Source: Cupriavidus yeoncheonensis (GTDB taxonomy: Bacteria; Pseudomonadota; Gammaproteobacteria; Burkholderiales; Burkholderiaceae). Taken from it: a stretch of DNA of 64,000 nucleotides. The notes beneath the pieces are model-generated. The model worked only from the letters and a program-made list of their open reading frames with translations, was not told where the DNA came from and ran no database searches. The stretch covers positions 1 through 64,000 of the forward strand of contig NZ_CAJPUY010000004.1 in assembly GCF_905397275.1 (NCBI RefSeq), read 5' to 3'. A program made the translations under genes and the position numbers. Positions 8,014 through 16,870 of this stretch are shown here, piece by piece. How positions within the stretch are numbered: the stretch's first letter is position 1; every line of letters begins with the position of its first letter.

Positions 8014-9771
8014 CTATCCCTTCAGGTTCGGCAACGCCCCTCCCTCCATCTCCTTCTCCTGCAACTCCCTCCACGCAATCTTCCCGGTGGCCGAGCGCGG
8101 CAGGCGCTCGACGATCTCGACGATCCTCGGCGCCTTGTAGGTCGCCATATGGCTTCGGCACCAGCCGAGGATCTCGTCCGCGCCGACGGAACCGGCGTCC
8201 GGGCGCAGCACAATGACAGCCTTGACGGTCTCGCCGCGATGCGGGTCGCGCGCCGCGATCACGCACGCTTCGAGGATCGCCGGATGGGTGTGGAGCATGG
8301 CCTCGACTTCCGCCGGCCAGACCTTGTAGCCCGACGCGTTGACCATGCGCTTGAGCCGGTCGCGCATGACGAAGTAGCCGTCGGCATCGACGCTGGCCAG
8401 GTCGCCGGTGCGGAAGAAGCGCTTGCCGTCGATGACGATGAAGCTCTCGGCATTGGCCTGCGGCTGGTTCCAGTAGCCCAGCATGACCTGGGCGCCGTGC
8501 ACGGCGATCTCGCCGACTTCGCCGGGCGGCACCTCCTCCAGCGTGGCAGGGTCGATCACGCGCGCGTCCACGCCGTATGTGCGCACGCCGAGATGGCCGT
8601 TGCGGGGCGCCGCGAGCGGATTGGCAATGATGAACGACGCCGTTTCGGTCAGGCCGTAGCCCTCGACAAAGGTCAGCCCGTAGCGCTCCTTCATCAGCCG
8701 CGCCGTGCCTTCCGGAATGGCCGCGCCGCCGCCCACCACGCAGCCGAGGCTGCTCAGGTCGAACGACTCGATGCCGGGCTGCGCGAAGAATTCCACCAGC
8801 ATCGGCGGCGGCGCCGCCCAGAAGGTGACCCGGTGGCGCGCGATCAGCTCGGCGGCGGTGCGGCGGTCCCAGCGCGGCAGCAGCACGATGGTGCCGCCGA
8901 CGTAGACCGGGCCATTGATGCCGTTCTGCAGGCCGAGCAGATGGAACATCGGCGCCACCGCCAGGAAGCTCGACTCGGCATGCGAACACCGCCACAACTG
9001 CGAGCCCGCCACCGACGCCATGACGGTGCGGTGCGTATGCATGCAGGCCTTGGGCGCGCCGGTGGTGCCGGAGGTATAGGGCAGCATGCACAGGTCGTCC
9101 GGCGTGCTGCGGTGGGGCATGGGCCGGTGCGCTGCGGCCACGGCCTGCAGCCAGTGGACCACGCCGGCGGGCAGCGGGACATCCCGGGCGCGCTGCCGGG
9201 CCCAGTCGGGGATGGCCAGGCGGGCGCCGCCGCCCAGGTCTTCCTCGGTGAGCGCGTCCCCATAGCTGTGGGCGATGACCTGCCGCAGCGGCGTGGTGCC
9301 GACCAGCGGAGCGATCTGGCCGAGCAGCTCGCTGGCGGCAAACGCCGCCACGGCACCGCTGTCGGTGACGATGTGGCGCAACTCGTCCTCCAGCAGCATG
9401 GCGTTGGCCGGCACCACCACGGCATCGGCGCGCAGGATGGCGAAGTAAGCCGCGATGAACTGCGGGCTGTTCTGGCTGAACAGCACCACGCGGTCGCCGC
9501 GGCCGACACCGCAGGCCTGCTGCAGGTAGCCGGCCAGCCGTTCGACCTCGTCCAGCAGCGCCGCGTAGGAGATCGCGTTGCCGTAGAACTGGATTGCGGT
9601 CTTGCCCGGAAAGCGGCGCGCCGAGATCTCCAGGTTCTCGAAGAGGGTCGTCTGCGGCACGTGGAAGCCGTAGGGCACCGGGCCCAGCGTCACGGACTTG
9701 TCCACGCACAGCATGCCGCTGGGGTAAGCAACCGCATCGCCCGGGCCGGGAAGGTAGGGAGTCATGGTCAT
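8014..9771 (-). CDS. AMP-forming acyl-CoA synthetase / ligase
   Basis: 585 aa from ATG at 9771; a longer frame would overlap the upstream dehydrogenase gene and lacks a start signal. It belongs to the acyl-adenylate-forming (ANL) family, which activates a carboxylic acid to its CoA thioester with ATP. The P-loop motif [16 protein letters not shown], the [10 protein letters not shown] segment, the hinge [15 protein letters not shown] and the C-terminal [12 protein letters not shown] with the catalytic lysine are all present. It is the last of ten tightly spaced minus-strand genes. Substrate unknown; probably a medium-length or branched acid. Confidence 0.9.
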   Translation of the reverse strand: MTMTPYLPGPGDAVAYPSGMLCVDKSVTLGPVPYGFHVPQTTLFENLEISARRFPGKTAIQFYGNAISYAALLDEVERLAGYLQQACGVGRGDRVVLFSQNSPQFIAAYFAILRADAVVVPANAMLLEDELRHIVTDSGAVAAFAASELLGQIAPLVGTTPLRQVIAHSYGDALTEEDLGGGARLAIPDWARQRARDVPLPAGVVHWLQAVAAAHRPMPHRSTPDDLCMLPYTSGTTGAPKACMHTHRTVMASVAGSQLWRCSHAESSFLAVAPMFHLLGLQNGINGPVYVGGTIVLLPRWDRRTAAELIARHRVTFWAAPPPMLVEFFAQPGIESFDLSSLGCVVGGGAAIPEGTARLMKERYGLTFVEGYGLTETASFIIANPLAAPRNGHLGVRTYGVDARVIDPATLEEVPPGEVGEIAVHGAQVMLGYWNQPQANAESFIVIDGKRFFRTGDLASVDADGYFVMRDRLKRMVNASGYKVWPAEVEAMLHTHPAILEACVIAARDPHRGETVKAVIVLRPDAGSVGADEILGWCRSHMATYKAPRIVEIVERLPRSATGKIAWRELQEKEMEGGALPNLKG

Positions 9772-9796
9772 GGCAGGCAAGGGATCAGGGGGTGTT

Positions 9797-11038
9797 TCAG
9801 AATGCCGTGTCGCCGTCGAGCAGCCGGCGCGCAATGGTGCGGCGCTGGATCTCGGATGTACCGTCCGGAATCCGCATGGTACGCACGAACCGGTAGCCGG
9901 CTTCGAGCCGCAACTCATTGGTCAGCCCCATGCCGCCGTGGACCTGCATGGCGCGGTCGAACACCCGGCACGCCATCTCCGTGGCCGAGGCCTTGACGAT
10001 GGACACTTCCTTGGTCGCCGGCAGGTTGTTGTCCACCAGCCACGCGCAATGGCGCACCATCGACTTGGTGGCGTAGATGTCCATGGCGCACTCGGCCAGC
10101 ATGATCTGCACCGCCTGGTGCGCGCCGATCGGCTGGCCGAAGGTCTTGCGCACTTTGGCATAGGCGACGGCCTGCTCCAGCGCCCATTCGGCCAGGCCCA
10201 GGCAGCTGGCGGCCATGCTCAGGCGGCCGGCGTTCACGCCATCGAGCGCGACCGTCAGGCCACGGTCCACCGGACCCAGGCGATGGGTGTCCGGCACGCG
10301 CACATTCTCCAGCGTGACGATGCCGATGTCCGCGCCCAGGTGGCCCATGGTCGGGATCACGCTCGGTACGGAGAAACCGGCGGTTTGGGTGGGCAGGAAG
10401 AAACCGGTGATGCCGCCCTTGCCGCCCTTGCCGGATCGTGCCTTCTCCTCGTCCGTGACGGCGAAGATCATGGCGTAGTCGGCATACGGCGCATTGGTGA
10501 TCCACTGCTTGGTGCCGTTGAGCACCCAGTGGTCCCCGTCGCGCACGGCGCGGGTGCGCATGCCGAACACGTCGGAGCCGGCGTCAGGCTCGGACAGGCC
10601 GAAGCACATGGTCTTGTCGCCGCTGGCCAGTGCCTCGTGCACCGCTTCCAGCACAGCCGGGTCGAGGTGCTTCAGCACCGGGGACAGCCCGTTGGTGAAG
10701 GGCGACGGCAGCACCACGGTCTGCACCAGGTGGCGGTCGGGCCCGCAATGGGCATTCAGCCGTTCCTGGATATAGACCGCGGCCTGCGGTCCCAGCCCGC
10801 CGCCGCCGAGCGATTCGGCCGACAGCGCGGTGTAGAAGCCCAGTTCGGCCGAACGCATGCGGACCTGGCGGCGCAGCGCGAGGACTTCGGGCGCATAGCG
10901 GCCGTCCTCGGTGTAGACGGTGCGCTCGCTGGCCAGCAGTGCGCGGTGCTCTTTCTCGAGCGCCGCCACTTCGCGGTCGACGAACTTGATGAGGGCATCG
11001 CCGAATTCAACCCATTCGCTGGGGATCTCGAAATTCAT
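9797..11038 (-). CDS. Acyl-CoA dehydrogenase
   Basis: 413 aa, full length for the FAD-dependent acyl-CoA dehydrogenase family, which introduces an alpha-beta double bond into acyl-CoA. The signature MCFGLSEPDAGSDV and the C-terminal RTMRIPDGTSEIQRRTIARRL are visible, as is VHGGMGLTNE. AAGGAG lies upstream of the ATG at 11038. It lies 75 bp after the NDP-forming synthetase and 25 bp before the AMP-forming ligase. It is only a distant paralogue of the acyl-CoA dehydrogenase at 19526-20692. Confidence 0.92.
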   Translation of the reverse strand: MNFEIPSEWVEFGDALIKFVDREVAALEKEHRALLASERTVYTEDGRYAPEVLALRRQVRMRSAELGFYTALSAESLGGGGLGPQAAVYIQERLNAHCGPDRHLVQTVVLPSPFTNGLSPVLKHLDPAVLEAVHEALASGDKTMCFGLSEPDAGSDVFGMRTRAVRDGDHWVLNGTKQWITNAPYADYAMIFAVTDEEKARSGKGGKGGITGFFLPTQTAGFSVPSVIPTMGHLGADIGIVTLENVRVPDTHRLGPVDRGLTVALDGVNAGRLSMAASCLGLAEWALEQAVAYAKVRKTFGQPIGAHQAVQIMLAECAMDIYATKSMVRHCAWLVDNNLPATKEVSIVKASATEMACRVFDRAMQVHGGMGLTNELRLEAGYRFVRTMRIPDGTSEIQRRTIARRLLDGDTAF

Positions 11039-11113
11039 GGGGCAAGTCTCCTTGTTCTGTCCAGGCCCGGCACCTGCGGGGCCCGGCGTCTTATCTGTTA
11101 GCGGATTAGGGGG

Positions 11114-13228
11114 TTAGCGGGATGCCGACGGGAGCGGATCGACCTCGATCACCGCATCCGCAGCGAAAGCGCCCTGGCCGGCAGGCATGGCAAAGACCGG
11201 GTTCAGGTCCACCGCCTGCAGGCGCGGCCCGGCCGCCACGGCAAAGGCCGACAAGCGCGACAGCGTGGACGCCAGCGCGGCGATGTCCGCCACCGGCCGG
11301 CCGCGCGCGCCCAGCAGCAGCGGCGCACCCCTGATCGAGCGGATGAGCTTTTCGGCCACGTCCTCGCCGAACGGGCAGCGGTGAAACACCACATCCCGGA
11401 GCACTTCGACGAACACGCCGCCGAGCCCGAACATGGCGATGGGCCCGAACACCGGATCGCGCTTGATGCCCATGATGCATTCCACGCCACCGCTGACCTG
11501 GCGCGCGACCAGCACGCCTTCGATGCGCGCGCCGGGCACGGCCTGGCGCGCACGCGCCGTCAGTATCGCGAAGCCTTCGCGCACGGCGTCCTCGTCCCGC
11601 ACGTCGAGCAGCACGCCGCCGATCTCGGACTTGTGCAGGATGTCCGGCGACAGGATCTTCAGGACGACCGGGAAGCCGAACTCGCGCGCCGCCAGCACGG
11701 CGCTTTCCGCCAGCTCACAGGCGCGCTCGGGCACGCAGGCGATGCCGGCTTCGGCAAGGATCTGCTTGGCCTGCGCTTCGCTCGGTGTCGCGGCCGGCAG
11801 CGAGACTGCGCGAACGGCCGGGGGAGGCAGGACATCCCGCGCGGCAAAGGCGCGGCCGAAGCGGCCCATCGCGGCAATTGCGGTCACCGCGCGGGTGGGG
11901 TCCTCGAACACCGTGAAGCCCGCCTCTTCATAGGTGCGCAGCACCTCGCGCGGGCCTTGCAGCACGAGCACGTAGAGCCGGTCCGGGTAGCGTTCCCGCA
12001 CCCGCGAGAGCTGCTCGCGCAGGGTGGGGGCCACGGCCGGGGTGGCCCCGGCATAGGTGAAGAAGCCCAGCACCGAGCGGTAGCCGCCGTCGCTGACCAT
12101 GGCCTCGGTAAAGGGCCGGATCAGTGACAGGTCGTTGACGAATTGCGCCGTGGTATCGACCGGGTTGCGCGGCGCGCAGATCGGCAGCAGTTCGAGCAGG
12201 CGCGCCTGCGTGGCGGCCGGCATCGCGGGCATCGGCAGGCCCAGTTCCTCGGCCGCGTCGGAGACGATCACGCCGGCACCGCCGCTGACAGTAATCACGC
12301 CGAGCGTGTTGTCGGCGGGATAGATCCCGCGCGTGGCCAGCCGCACGATATCCAGCATCTCTTCGGTGCTGCGCGCGCGCACCACGCCAAGCTCGGCCAG
12401 CACGGTGTCGACCACGGCGTCGTCGCCGGCGATCGAGGCGGTGTGCGAGCGTGCCGCCGCGCCGCCGACTTCGCTGCGCCCGACCTTCATCATCACCACC
12501 GGCTTGCGCGCCTGGCGCGCGGCCTGCAGGGCGGCGACCAGGCCATCGCCATCGTGGATGCCTTCGGAGTACAGCGCGATCACGCCGGTGCGCGGATCCT
12601 CCACCAGCAGGCGCACCACTTCGCCCAGCGAGATATCGGCCTCGTTGCCGGTCATGACGATGCTCGACAGGCCGATGTCGGCCGCCTGTGCCGCCATGAC
12701 CAGGTGGCCGCCATAGGCGCCGGACTGGCTGACAATGCCGACGCCGCCCGCACGCACCGGACCCAGCGCGATGCTGGAGGCAAAGCTGCCGACAAAGCCG
12801 CTATGGACGTTGATCAGGCCCAGCGCGTTCGGCCCCAGCAGGCGCATGCCGGTGCGGCGCGCCACGGCCAGCAGTTCGTCCTGGCGGGCCACGCCGTCGC
12901 CGCCCACCTCGGCAAAGCCCGCGCTGAACAGGATCGCCGCGCGGGTGCCGCGTTCGCCCAGCGCCGTCACGACGTCAAGCACTTGCGCAGCGGGCACCGC
13001 CACGATCGCGACATCGGGCACCTCGGGCAGGTCGGCCACGGCCGGATACGCGGGCAGGCCCTGGACTTCGCGCCGGTTCGGGTTGACGGGCAGGATGCGC
13101 CCGGCGAAGCCGAGCTGGAGCATGGCGGCGATCGGACGGCCGCCGATGCGGGCAGGGTCGTCCGACGCGCCGATGACGGCGACCGAACGGGGATTGAGCA
13201 GGATGTCGGGCAAGACAGGAGTGGTCAT
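11114..13228 (-). CDS. NDP-forming acyl-CoA synthetase (acetate-CoA ligase family)
   Basis: 704 aa, the length of single-chain alpha-beta fusions of the ADP-forming acetyl-CoA synthetase / succinyl-CoA synthetase superfamily. The N-terminal CoA-binding domain reads SVAVIGASDDPARIGGRPI, the middle ligase domain includes VGIVSQSGAYGGHLVMAAQ, and the C-terminal ATP-grasp part includes FPVVLKILSPDILHKSEIGG. Such enzymes interconvert acid plus CoA and acyl-CoA with ATP. Many homologues in aerobic catabolic operons have no proven substrate. It follows the DUF35 gene by 37 bp. Confidence 0.88.
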   Translation of the reverse strand: MTTPVLPDILLNPRSVAVIGASDDPARIGGRPIAAMLQLGFAGRILPVNPNRREVQGLPAYPAVADLPEVPDVAIVAVPAAQVLDVVTALGERGTRAAILFSAGFAEVGGDGVARQDELLAVARRTGMRLLGPNALGLINVHSGFVGSFASSIALGPVRAGGVGIVSQSGAYGGHLVMAAQAADIGLSSIVMTGNEADISLGEVVRLLVEDPRTGVIALYSEGIHDGDGLVAALQAARQARKPVVMMKVGRSEVGGAAARSHTASIAGDDAVVDTVLAELGVVRARSTEEMLDIVRLATRGIYPADNTLGVITVSGGAGVIVSDAAEELGLPMPAMPAATQARLLELLPICAPRNPVDTTAQFVNDLSLIRPFTEAMVSDGGYRSVLGFFTYAGATPAVAPTLREQLSRVRERYPDRLYVLVLQGPREVLRTYEEAGFTVFEDPTRAVTAIAAMGRFGRAFAARDVLPPPAVRAVSLPAATPSEAQAKQILAEAGIACVPERACELAESAVLAAREFGFPVVLKILSPDILHKSEIGGVLLDVRDEDAVREGFAILTARARQAVPGARIEGVLVARQVSGGVECIMGIKRDPVFGPIAMFGLGGVFVEVLRDVVFHRCPFGEDVAEKLIRSIRGAPLLLGARGRPVADIAALASTLSRLSAFAVAAGPRLQAVDLNPVFAMPAGQGAFAADAVIEVDPLPSASR

Positions 13229-13265
13229 GGGATCAGCGGAGATCGGGTTTGTCTGGGAGAGGGCG

Positions 13266-13664
13266 TCAGGCCAGCGTGAAGGTCGGAACCGGTGCGCCGC
13301 CGTCGCTCGGCGAGAACCTGACCCGCACCTTCTGGCCGATGCGCACGCTGTCGAGGTCGCAGTCGACGATATGCGTCATCATCGAGACGCCTTCCTCCAG
13401 CGTCACGTAGGCGATGCAGAACGGGTTCGGCCCGGCGCGGCGCGTCACGCTGAAGGCGTAGATCGTGCCGCGCCCGCTGGCTTCCTTCCAGGCGGTGTCG
13501 CCCATGCAGAACGGGCACAGCACGCGCGGGTACCAGTGCGGCTTGCCGCAGGCTTCGCAGACCTTCACCAGCAGGCGGCCTGCGCGCGCAGCCTGCCAGA
13601 ACGCGGCGTTGTCCGGCTGTTCGTCCGGCGCCTTGTAGGCCAGGGGGACATGAGGGGTGGTCAT
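13266..13664 (-). CDS. DUF35 zinc-ribbon / OB-fold protein
   Basis: 132 aa. The N-terminal rubredoxin-like zinc ribbon has CEACGKPHWYPRVLCPFC, four cysteines in two CxxC pairs, followed by the OB-fold half (GTIYAFSVTRRAGPNPFCIAYVTLEEG). DUF35 proteins act as obligate partners of thiolase-fold enzymes, for instance in hydroxymethylglutaryl-CoA synthase complexes and in the Ltp2 retro-aldolase of steroid side-chain degradation. GGGAGC precedes the ATG. It follows the thiolase-fold gene by 22 bp, as expected for a complex. Confidence 0.88.
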   Translation of the reverse strand: MTTPHVPLAYKAPDEQPDNAAFWQAARAGRLLVKVCEACGKPHWYPRVLCPFCMGDTAWKEASGRGTIYAFSVTRRAGPNPFCIAYVTLEEGVSMMTHIVDCDLDSVRIGQKVRVRFSPSDGGAPVPTFTLA

Positions 13665-13686
13665 CGGATAGCTCCCGCTGCTTGAA

Positions 13687-14856
13687 TCATTGCTCGCGTT
13701 CCAGGATCAGGGTGGCGCTGCCGTGGCGGCTGCCCAGGTAGCCGCCGGTGCCTTGCGCCAGCGCCAGGTCGCAGTTGGGCACCTGCACGGCGGGGTGGGC
13801 CTCGCCGCGCAACTGGCGCACGGCTTCGATCACCTTGGTGATGCCGCCGCGGTTGGCCGGATGGTTGTTGCACAGCCCGCCGCCGTCGGTATTGACCGGC
13901 AGCCTGCCCACGCCCGAGATCAGGTTGCCGTCCGCCACGAAGCGGCCGCCTTCGCCCTTCTTGCAGAAGCCCAGGTCTTCGAGCTGCATCAGCACGGTGA
14001 TGGTGAAGCTGTCGTAGATCGACGCGTACTTGATGTCGGCCGGCGTGACGCCCGCTTCGGCGAAAGCCGCCGCGCCCGACACGCGCGCGCCCGACCAGCT
14101 CAGGTCCACTTCGCCGCCAAGCTGGCCTTTCACGTGCTCGCCGGCGCCGAGGATGCGGACCTTCGGGCGCTTCAGCCTTGCCGCGATCTCCGGACGCGCG
14201 ACGATCAGCGCGCCGCCGCCGTCGGATACCACGCAGCAGTCGAGCTTGTGCAGCGGGTCGGAGATCATCGGGGAATTCAGCACGTCTTCCACCGTGACCA
14301 CGTCGCGCAGCATCGCATGCGGGTTGTGCCGCGCATGGTGCGACGCCGCCACCTTGATCCACGCGAGCTGCTCGGGCGTGGTGCCGAACTCGTGCATATG
14401 GCGCATGGCCACCATGCCATAGAGGTTCACCGTGACCGCATTGAACGGCGCCTCGAACGGCGCGTCGGGCAGGTTGGCGCCCCAGTTGCGCGCCTGCGTG
14501 CCGCTGGAGCCTTCCGAGCGCGGGCGCCCGGCCAGCGTGATCAGCGCCACATTGCACTTGCCGGCCGCAATCGCCTGCGCGGCGTGCGAGACGTGCACCA
14601 GGTAGGCGGAGCCGCCGGTATCGGTGGAGTCGACATGGCGGACCCTGAGGCCGAGGTAGTCGATCATGTTGACGGCACCCAGCCCCGGCGCGTCGCCCGC
14701 GCAGAAGTAGCCGTCGACATCGGACAGCGACAGGCCGGCGTCCGCGAGTGCGCCGCGCGCGCTCTCGGCGTGCAGTTGCGCCACGCTCTTGTCCGGCGCC
14801 TTGCGGGTCGGGTGCTCGTAGGCCCCGACGATATAGGCCTTGCCTTTGATGGTCAT
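13687..14856 (-). CDS. Thiolase-fold protein (SCP-x/Ltp2 type) lacking the nucleophilic cysteine
   Basis: 389 aa, typical of the SCP2-thiolase / lipid-transfer-protein group. The thiolase fold is recognisable from YASIYDSFTITVLMQLED, the NTDGGGLCNNHPANRGG histidine loop and the C-terminal GTGGYLGSRHGSATLIL. Where a true thiolase has its acyl-accepting cysteine (CxSG) this protein has DTGGSA (residues 79-84). It may thus be an aldolase-like or condensing relative instead of a classical thiolase. Its neighbour encodes a DUF35 partner, the arrangement known for Ltp2-type retro-aldolases. It overlaps nothing and is 10 bp after the SDR gene. Confidence 0.82.
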   Translation of the reverse strand: MTIKGKAYIVGAYEHPTRKAPDKSVAQLHAESARGALADAGLSLSDVDGYFCAGDAPGLGAVNMIDYLGLRVRHVDSTDTGGSAYLVHVSHAAQAIAAGKCNVALITLAGRPRSEGSSGTQARNWGANLPDAPFEAPFNAVTVNLYGMVAMRHMHEFGTTPEQLAWIKVAASHHARHNPHAMLRDVVTVEDVLNSPMISDPLHKLDCCVVSDGGGALIVARPEIAARLKRPKVRILGAGEHVKGQLGGEVDLSWSGARVSGAAAFAEAGVTPADIKYASIYDSFTITVLMQLEDLGFCKKGEGGRFVADGNLISGVGRLPVNTDGGGLCNNHPANRGGITKVIEAVRQLRGEAHPAVQVPNCDLALAQGTGGYLGSRHGSATLILEREQ

Positions 14857-14866
14857 GGCAGCGCTC

Positions 14867-15781
14867 TCAGATAGGGTCCCAGCCGATCACGTCGGGCGAG
14901 CGCTCCAGCTTGAAGAAGCTGTTGCGCATGGCCGGCATCGCGACCTCGCCGATGGCTTCCGGCGTCCAGCCTTCGCTCATGTGCACCGAGCGCACCGGGC
15001 GCGAATGGCTCATCAGCAGGATCTCGTTCGCACGCACGGCGAAGATCTGGCCACTGACCTCACGCGCGGCATCGCTGGCCAGGAACACCGCCATGGGCGC
15101 GATCTTGCCGGCTTCCATCTTCTGCAGCTTGGCCACGCGCGCCTTTTCTTCCGGCGTCTCGGACGGGATCGAGCTGGTCATGCGGCTCCATGCGAACGGC
15201 GCGATGCAGTTCGAACGCACGTTGAAGCGCTGCATGTCCAGCGCGATCGACTTCGACAGGGCGACAATCCCGAGCTTGGCGGCCGAATAGTTGGCCTGGC
15301 CCAGGTTGCCGATCAGGCCCGAGGTGGAAGTCATGTGGACATAGGCGCCGCCTTCCTGGTCCTTGAAGTAATTGGCCGCCGCACGGCTCACGAAGAAGGT
15401 GCCGTGCAGGTGCACGTCGATGACCGCGCGCCATTCTTCTTCGTTCATCTTGAAGAACATGCGGTCGCGCAGGTTGCCGGCGTTGTTGACCACGGCGTCG
15501 ATGCGCCCAAAATTGTCGAGCGCGCACTGGACGATCTTGTGGGCACCGTTCCAGCTCGACACGCTGTCGGTGTTCGCCACGGCCTGCCCGCCGGCGGCGC
15601 GGATTTCTTCGGCCACGCGCTGCGCGGGGCCGGCATCGGCGCCATCGCCGGACATCGACACGCCCAGGTCGTTGACCACGACCCTGGCCCCGGCGGCCGC
15701 CATCGCCAGCGCGATCCCGCGGCCGATGCCGCCGCCTGCGCCCGTGACCAGTACTACCTTGTCCTGCATCGTTGCACTCAT
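14867..15781 (-). CDS. Short-chain dehydrogenase/reductase with C-terminal extension
   Basis: 304 aa from ATG at 15781, which has AGGAG eight bases upstream; the long open frame beyond it is not coding. The NAD(P) motif VTGAGGGIGRG is at residues 13-23, NNAG follows, and the catalytic YSAAK is in the second half. The last 50 residues (from about MSHSRPVRS onward) extend past a normal 250-residue SDR, similar to the SDR unit of peroxisomal multifunctional enzyme 2. This suggests a 3-hydroxyacyl-CoA dehydrogenase acting on bulky acyl-CoA (inference). It lies in the CoA-ester operon before the thiolase-fold gene. Confidence 0.88.
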   Translation of the reverse strand: MSATMQDKVVLVTGAGGGIGRGIALAMAAAGARVVVNDLGVSMSGDGADAGPAQRVAEEIRAAGGQAVANTDSVSSWNGAHKIVQCALDNFGRIDAVVNNAGNLRDRMFFKMNEEEWRAVIDVHLHGTFFVSRAAANYFKDQEGGAYVHMTSTSGLIGNLGQANYSAAKLGIVALSKSIALDMQRFNVRSNCIAPFAWSRMTSSIPSETPEEKARVAKLQKMEAGKIAPMAVFLASDAAREVSGQIFAVRANEILLMSHSRPVRSVHMSEGWTPEAIGEVAMPAMRNSFFKLERSPDVIGWDPI

Positions 15782-15836
15782 GTTCCTGCTCCTGTGGTCT
15801 GGTTTGGCCGGCGGCGGGATGCCGCCCGCATGGCGT

Positions 15837-16799
15837 TCATTGCGCCTCGATCCTTGCCTTCGTGATGACGTCGGTCCAGAGCGCCAGGTCTTGCCGCAGG
15901 CGCTCGGTGAATTGGGCCGGGCTGCTGATGCTGGGGGCATAGCCGGCACGCGCCAGGCTCTGCCGGAAGGCGGCGTTGCTGCCCAGCTCGCGGTTCGCCG
16001 CCACTAGCCGGTCCACCACCGCCGGCGGCAGGCCCGGCGGGCCGATCAGGCCAAACCAGCCGCTGACGTCGAAGCCCTTGATCCCGGACTCGGCAACGGT
16101 AGGCACGCCGGGCAGGGCAGCGTTGCGCACCGGCGAGGTCACGGCCAGCGCGCGCAGCTTGCCGCCCTGCACGTATCCGATCGCGGTGCCCGTGACGTCG
16201 AACATGAAGCCGATCTTGCCGCCGATCAGGTCGGTGACGGCCGGGGAATTGCCCTTGTACGGCACATGGAGGAAGCGCACGCCGCTGCGCTGGGCCAGCA
16301 GTTCGGCCGCCAGGTGATTCGATGCGCCAACGCCCGCCGAACCGAAGGCCAGCCCCTCGGGATGCGCCTTCGCATAGCCGACCAGGTCGTTCACGCTGTG
16401 CAGCGGGGAATCGTTCGCGACCAGCAGCACGTTGGTATAGGTATTGAGCAGGCCCACGAGCGTGAAGTCCTGCAGCGGCTTGTAGGTGGCTGTCTTCTGC
16501 ACCAGCGGCGCCATGGTCAGCGTCGGGCTGCCGACGAAGAACAGCGTGTAGCCGTCCGGGCTTGCCTTGGCGGTGAGCGCCGCGGCAATGGCACCGCCGG
16601 CGCCGGCGCGGTTGTCGACCACGACCGGCTGTCCCAGCGCAGTGCCGAGATGCTGCGCATAGACCCGCGCCGCGCTGTCGACGGGGCCGCCCGCCGCGTA
16701 GCCGACGATGAGCCTGACCGGCCGCGACGGGTAGTTGTCAGATGCGCCGGCAAGGCTTGCCAGCGCACCCAGCACGCCGGCGACGATCCATCTTTTCAT
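15837..16799 (-). CDS. Bug-family (TctC-like) periplasmic solute receptor
   Basis: 320 aa from ATG at 16799, preceded by AGGGAGAC. A signal peptide is visible (MKRWIVAGVLGALASLAGAS). The mature part opens with the Bug signature YPSRPVRLIVGYAAGGPVD and has NRAGAGGAIAA and the FGSAGVGASNHLAAELL segment. Bug proteins bind carboxylates or similar organic anions, usually as orphan receptors for the TctAB transporter encoded elsewhere. Its position inside an acyl-CoA operon suggests that it captures the acid the operon degrades. Confidence 0.9.
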   Translation of the reverse strand: MKRWIVAGVLGALASLAGASDNYPSRPVRLIVGYAAGGPVDSAARVYAQHLGTALGQPVVVDNRAGAGGAIAAALTAKASPDGYTLFFVGSPTLTMAPLVQKTATYKPLQDFTLVGLLNTYTNVLLVANDSPLHSVNDLVGYAKAHPEGLAFGSAGVGASNHLAAELLAQRSGVRFLHVPYKGNSPAVTDLIGGKIGFMFDVTGTAIGYVQGGKLRALAVTSPVRNAALPGVPTVAESGIKGFDVSGWFGLIGPPGLPPAVVDRLVAANRELGSNAAFRQSLARAGYAPSISSPAQFTERLRQDLALWTDVITKARIEAQ

Positions 16800-16870
16800 G
16801 CTTGTCTCCCTGGTTTTCCGCGCTGCGCGGAGGGCAGCGTGGCGGTTCATGGCTTGCTTTCGGCAGGGCG

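Noticed and set aside
9772..9918. 49-codon extension of the AMP-forming ligase
   Set aside because: It would overlap the upstream acyl-CoA dehydrogenase gene and is not of ligase type; ATG 9771 fits the family length.
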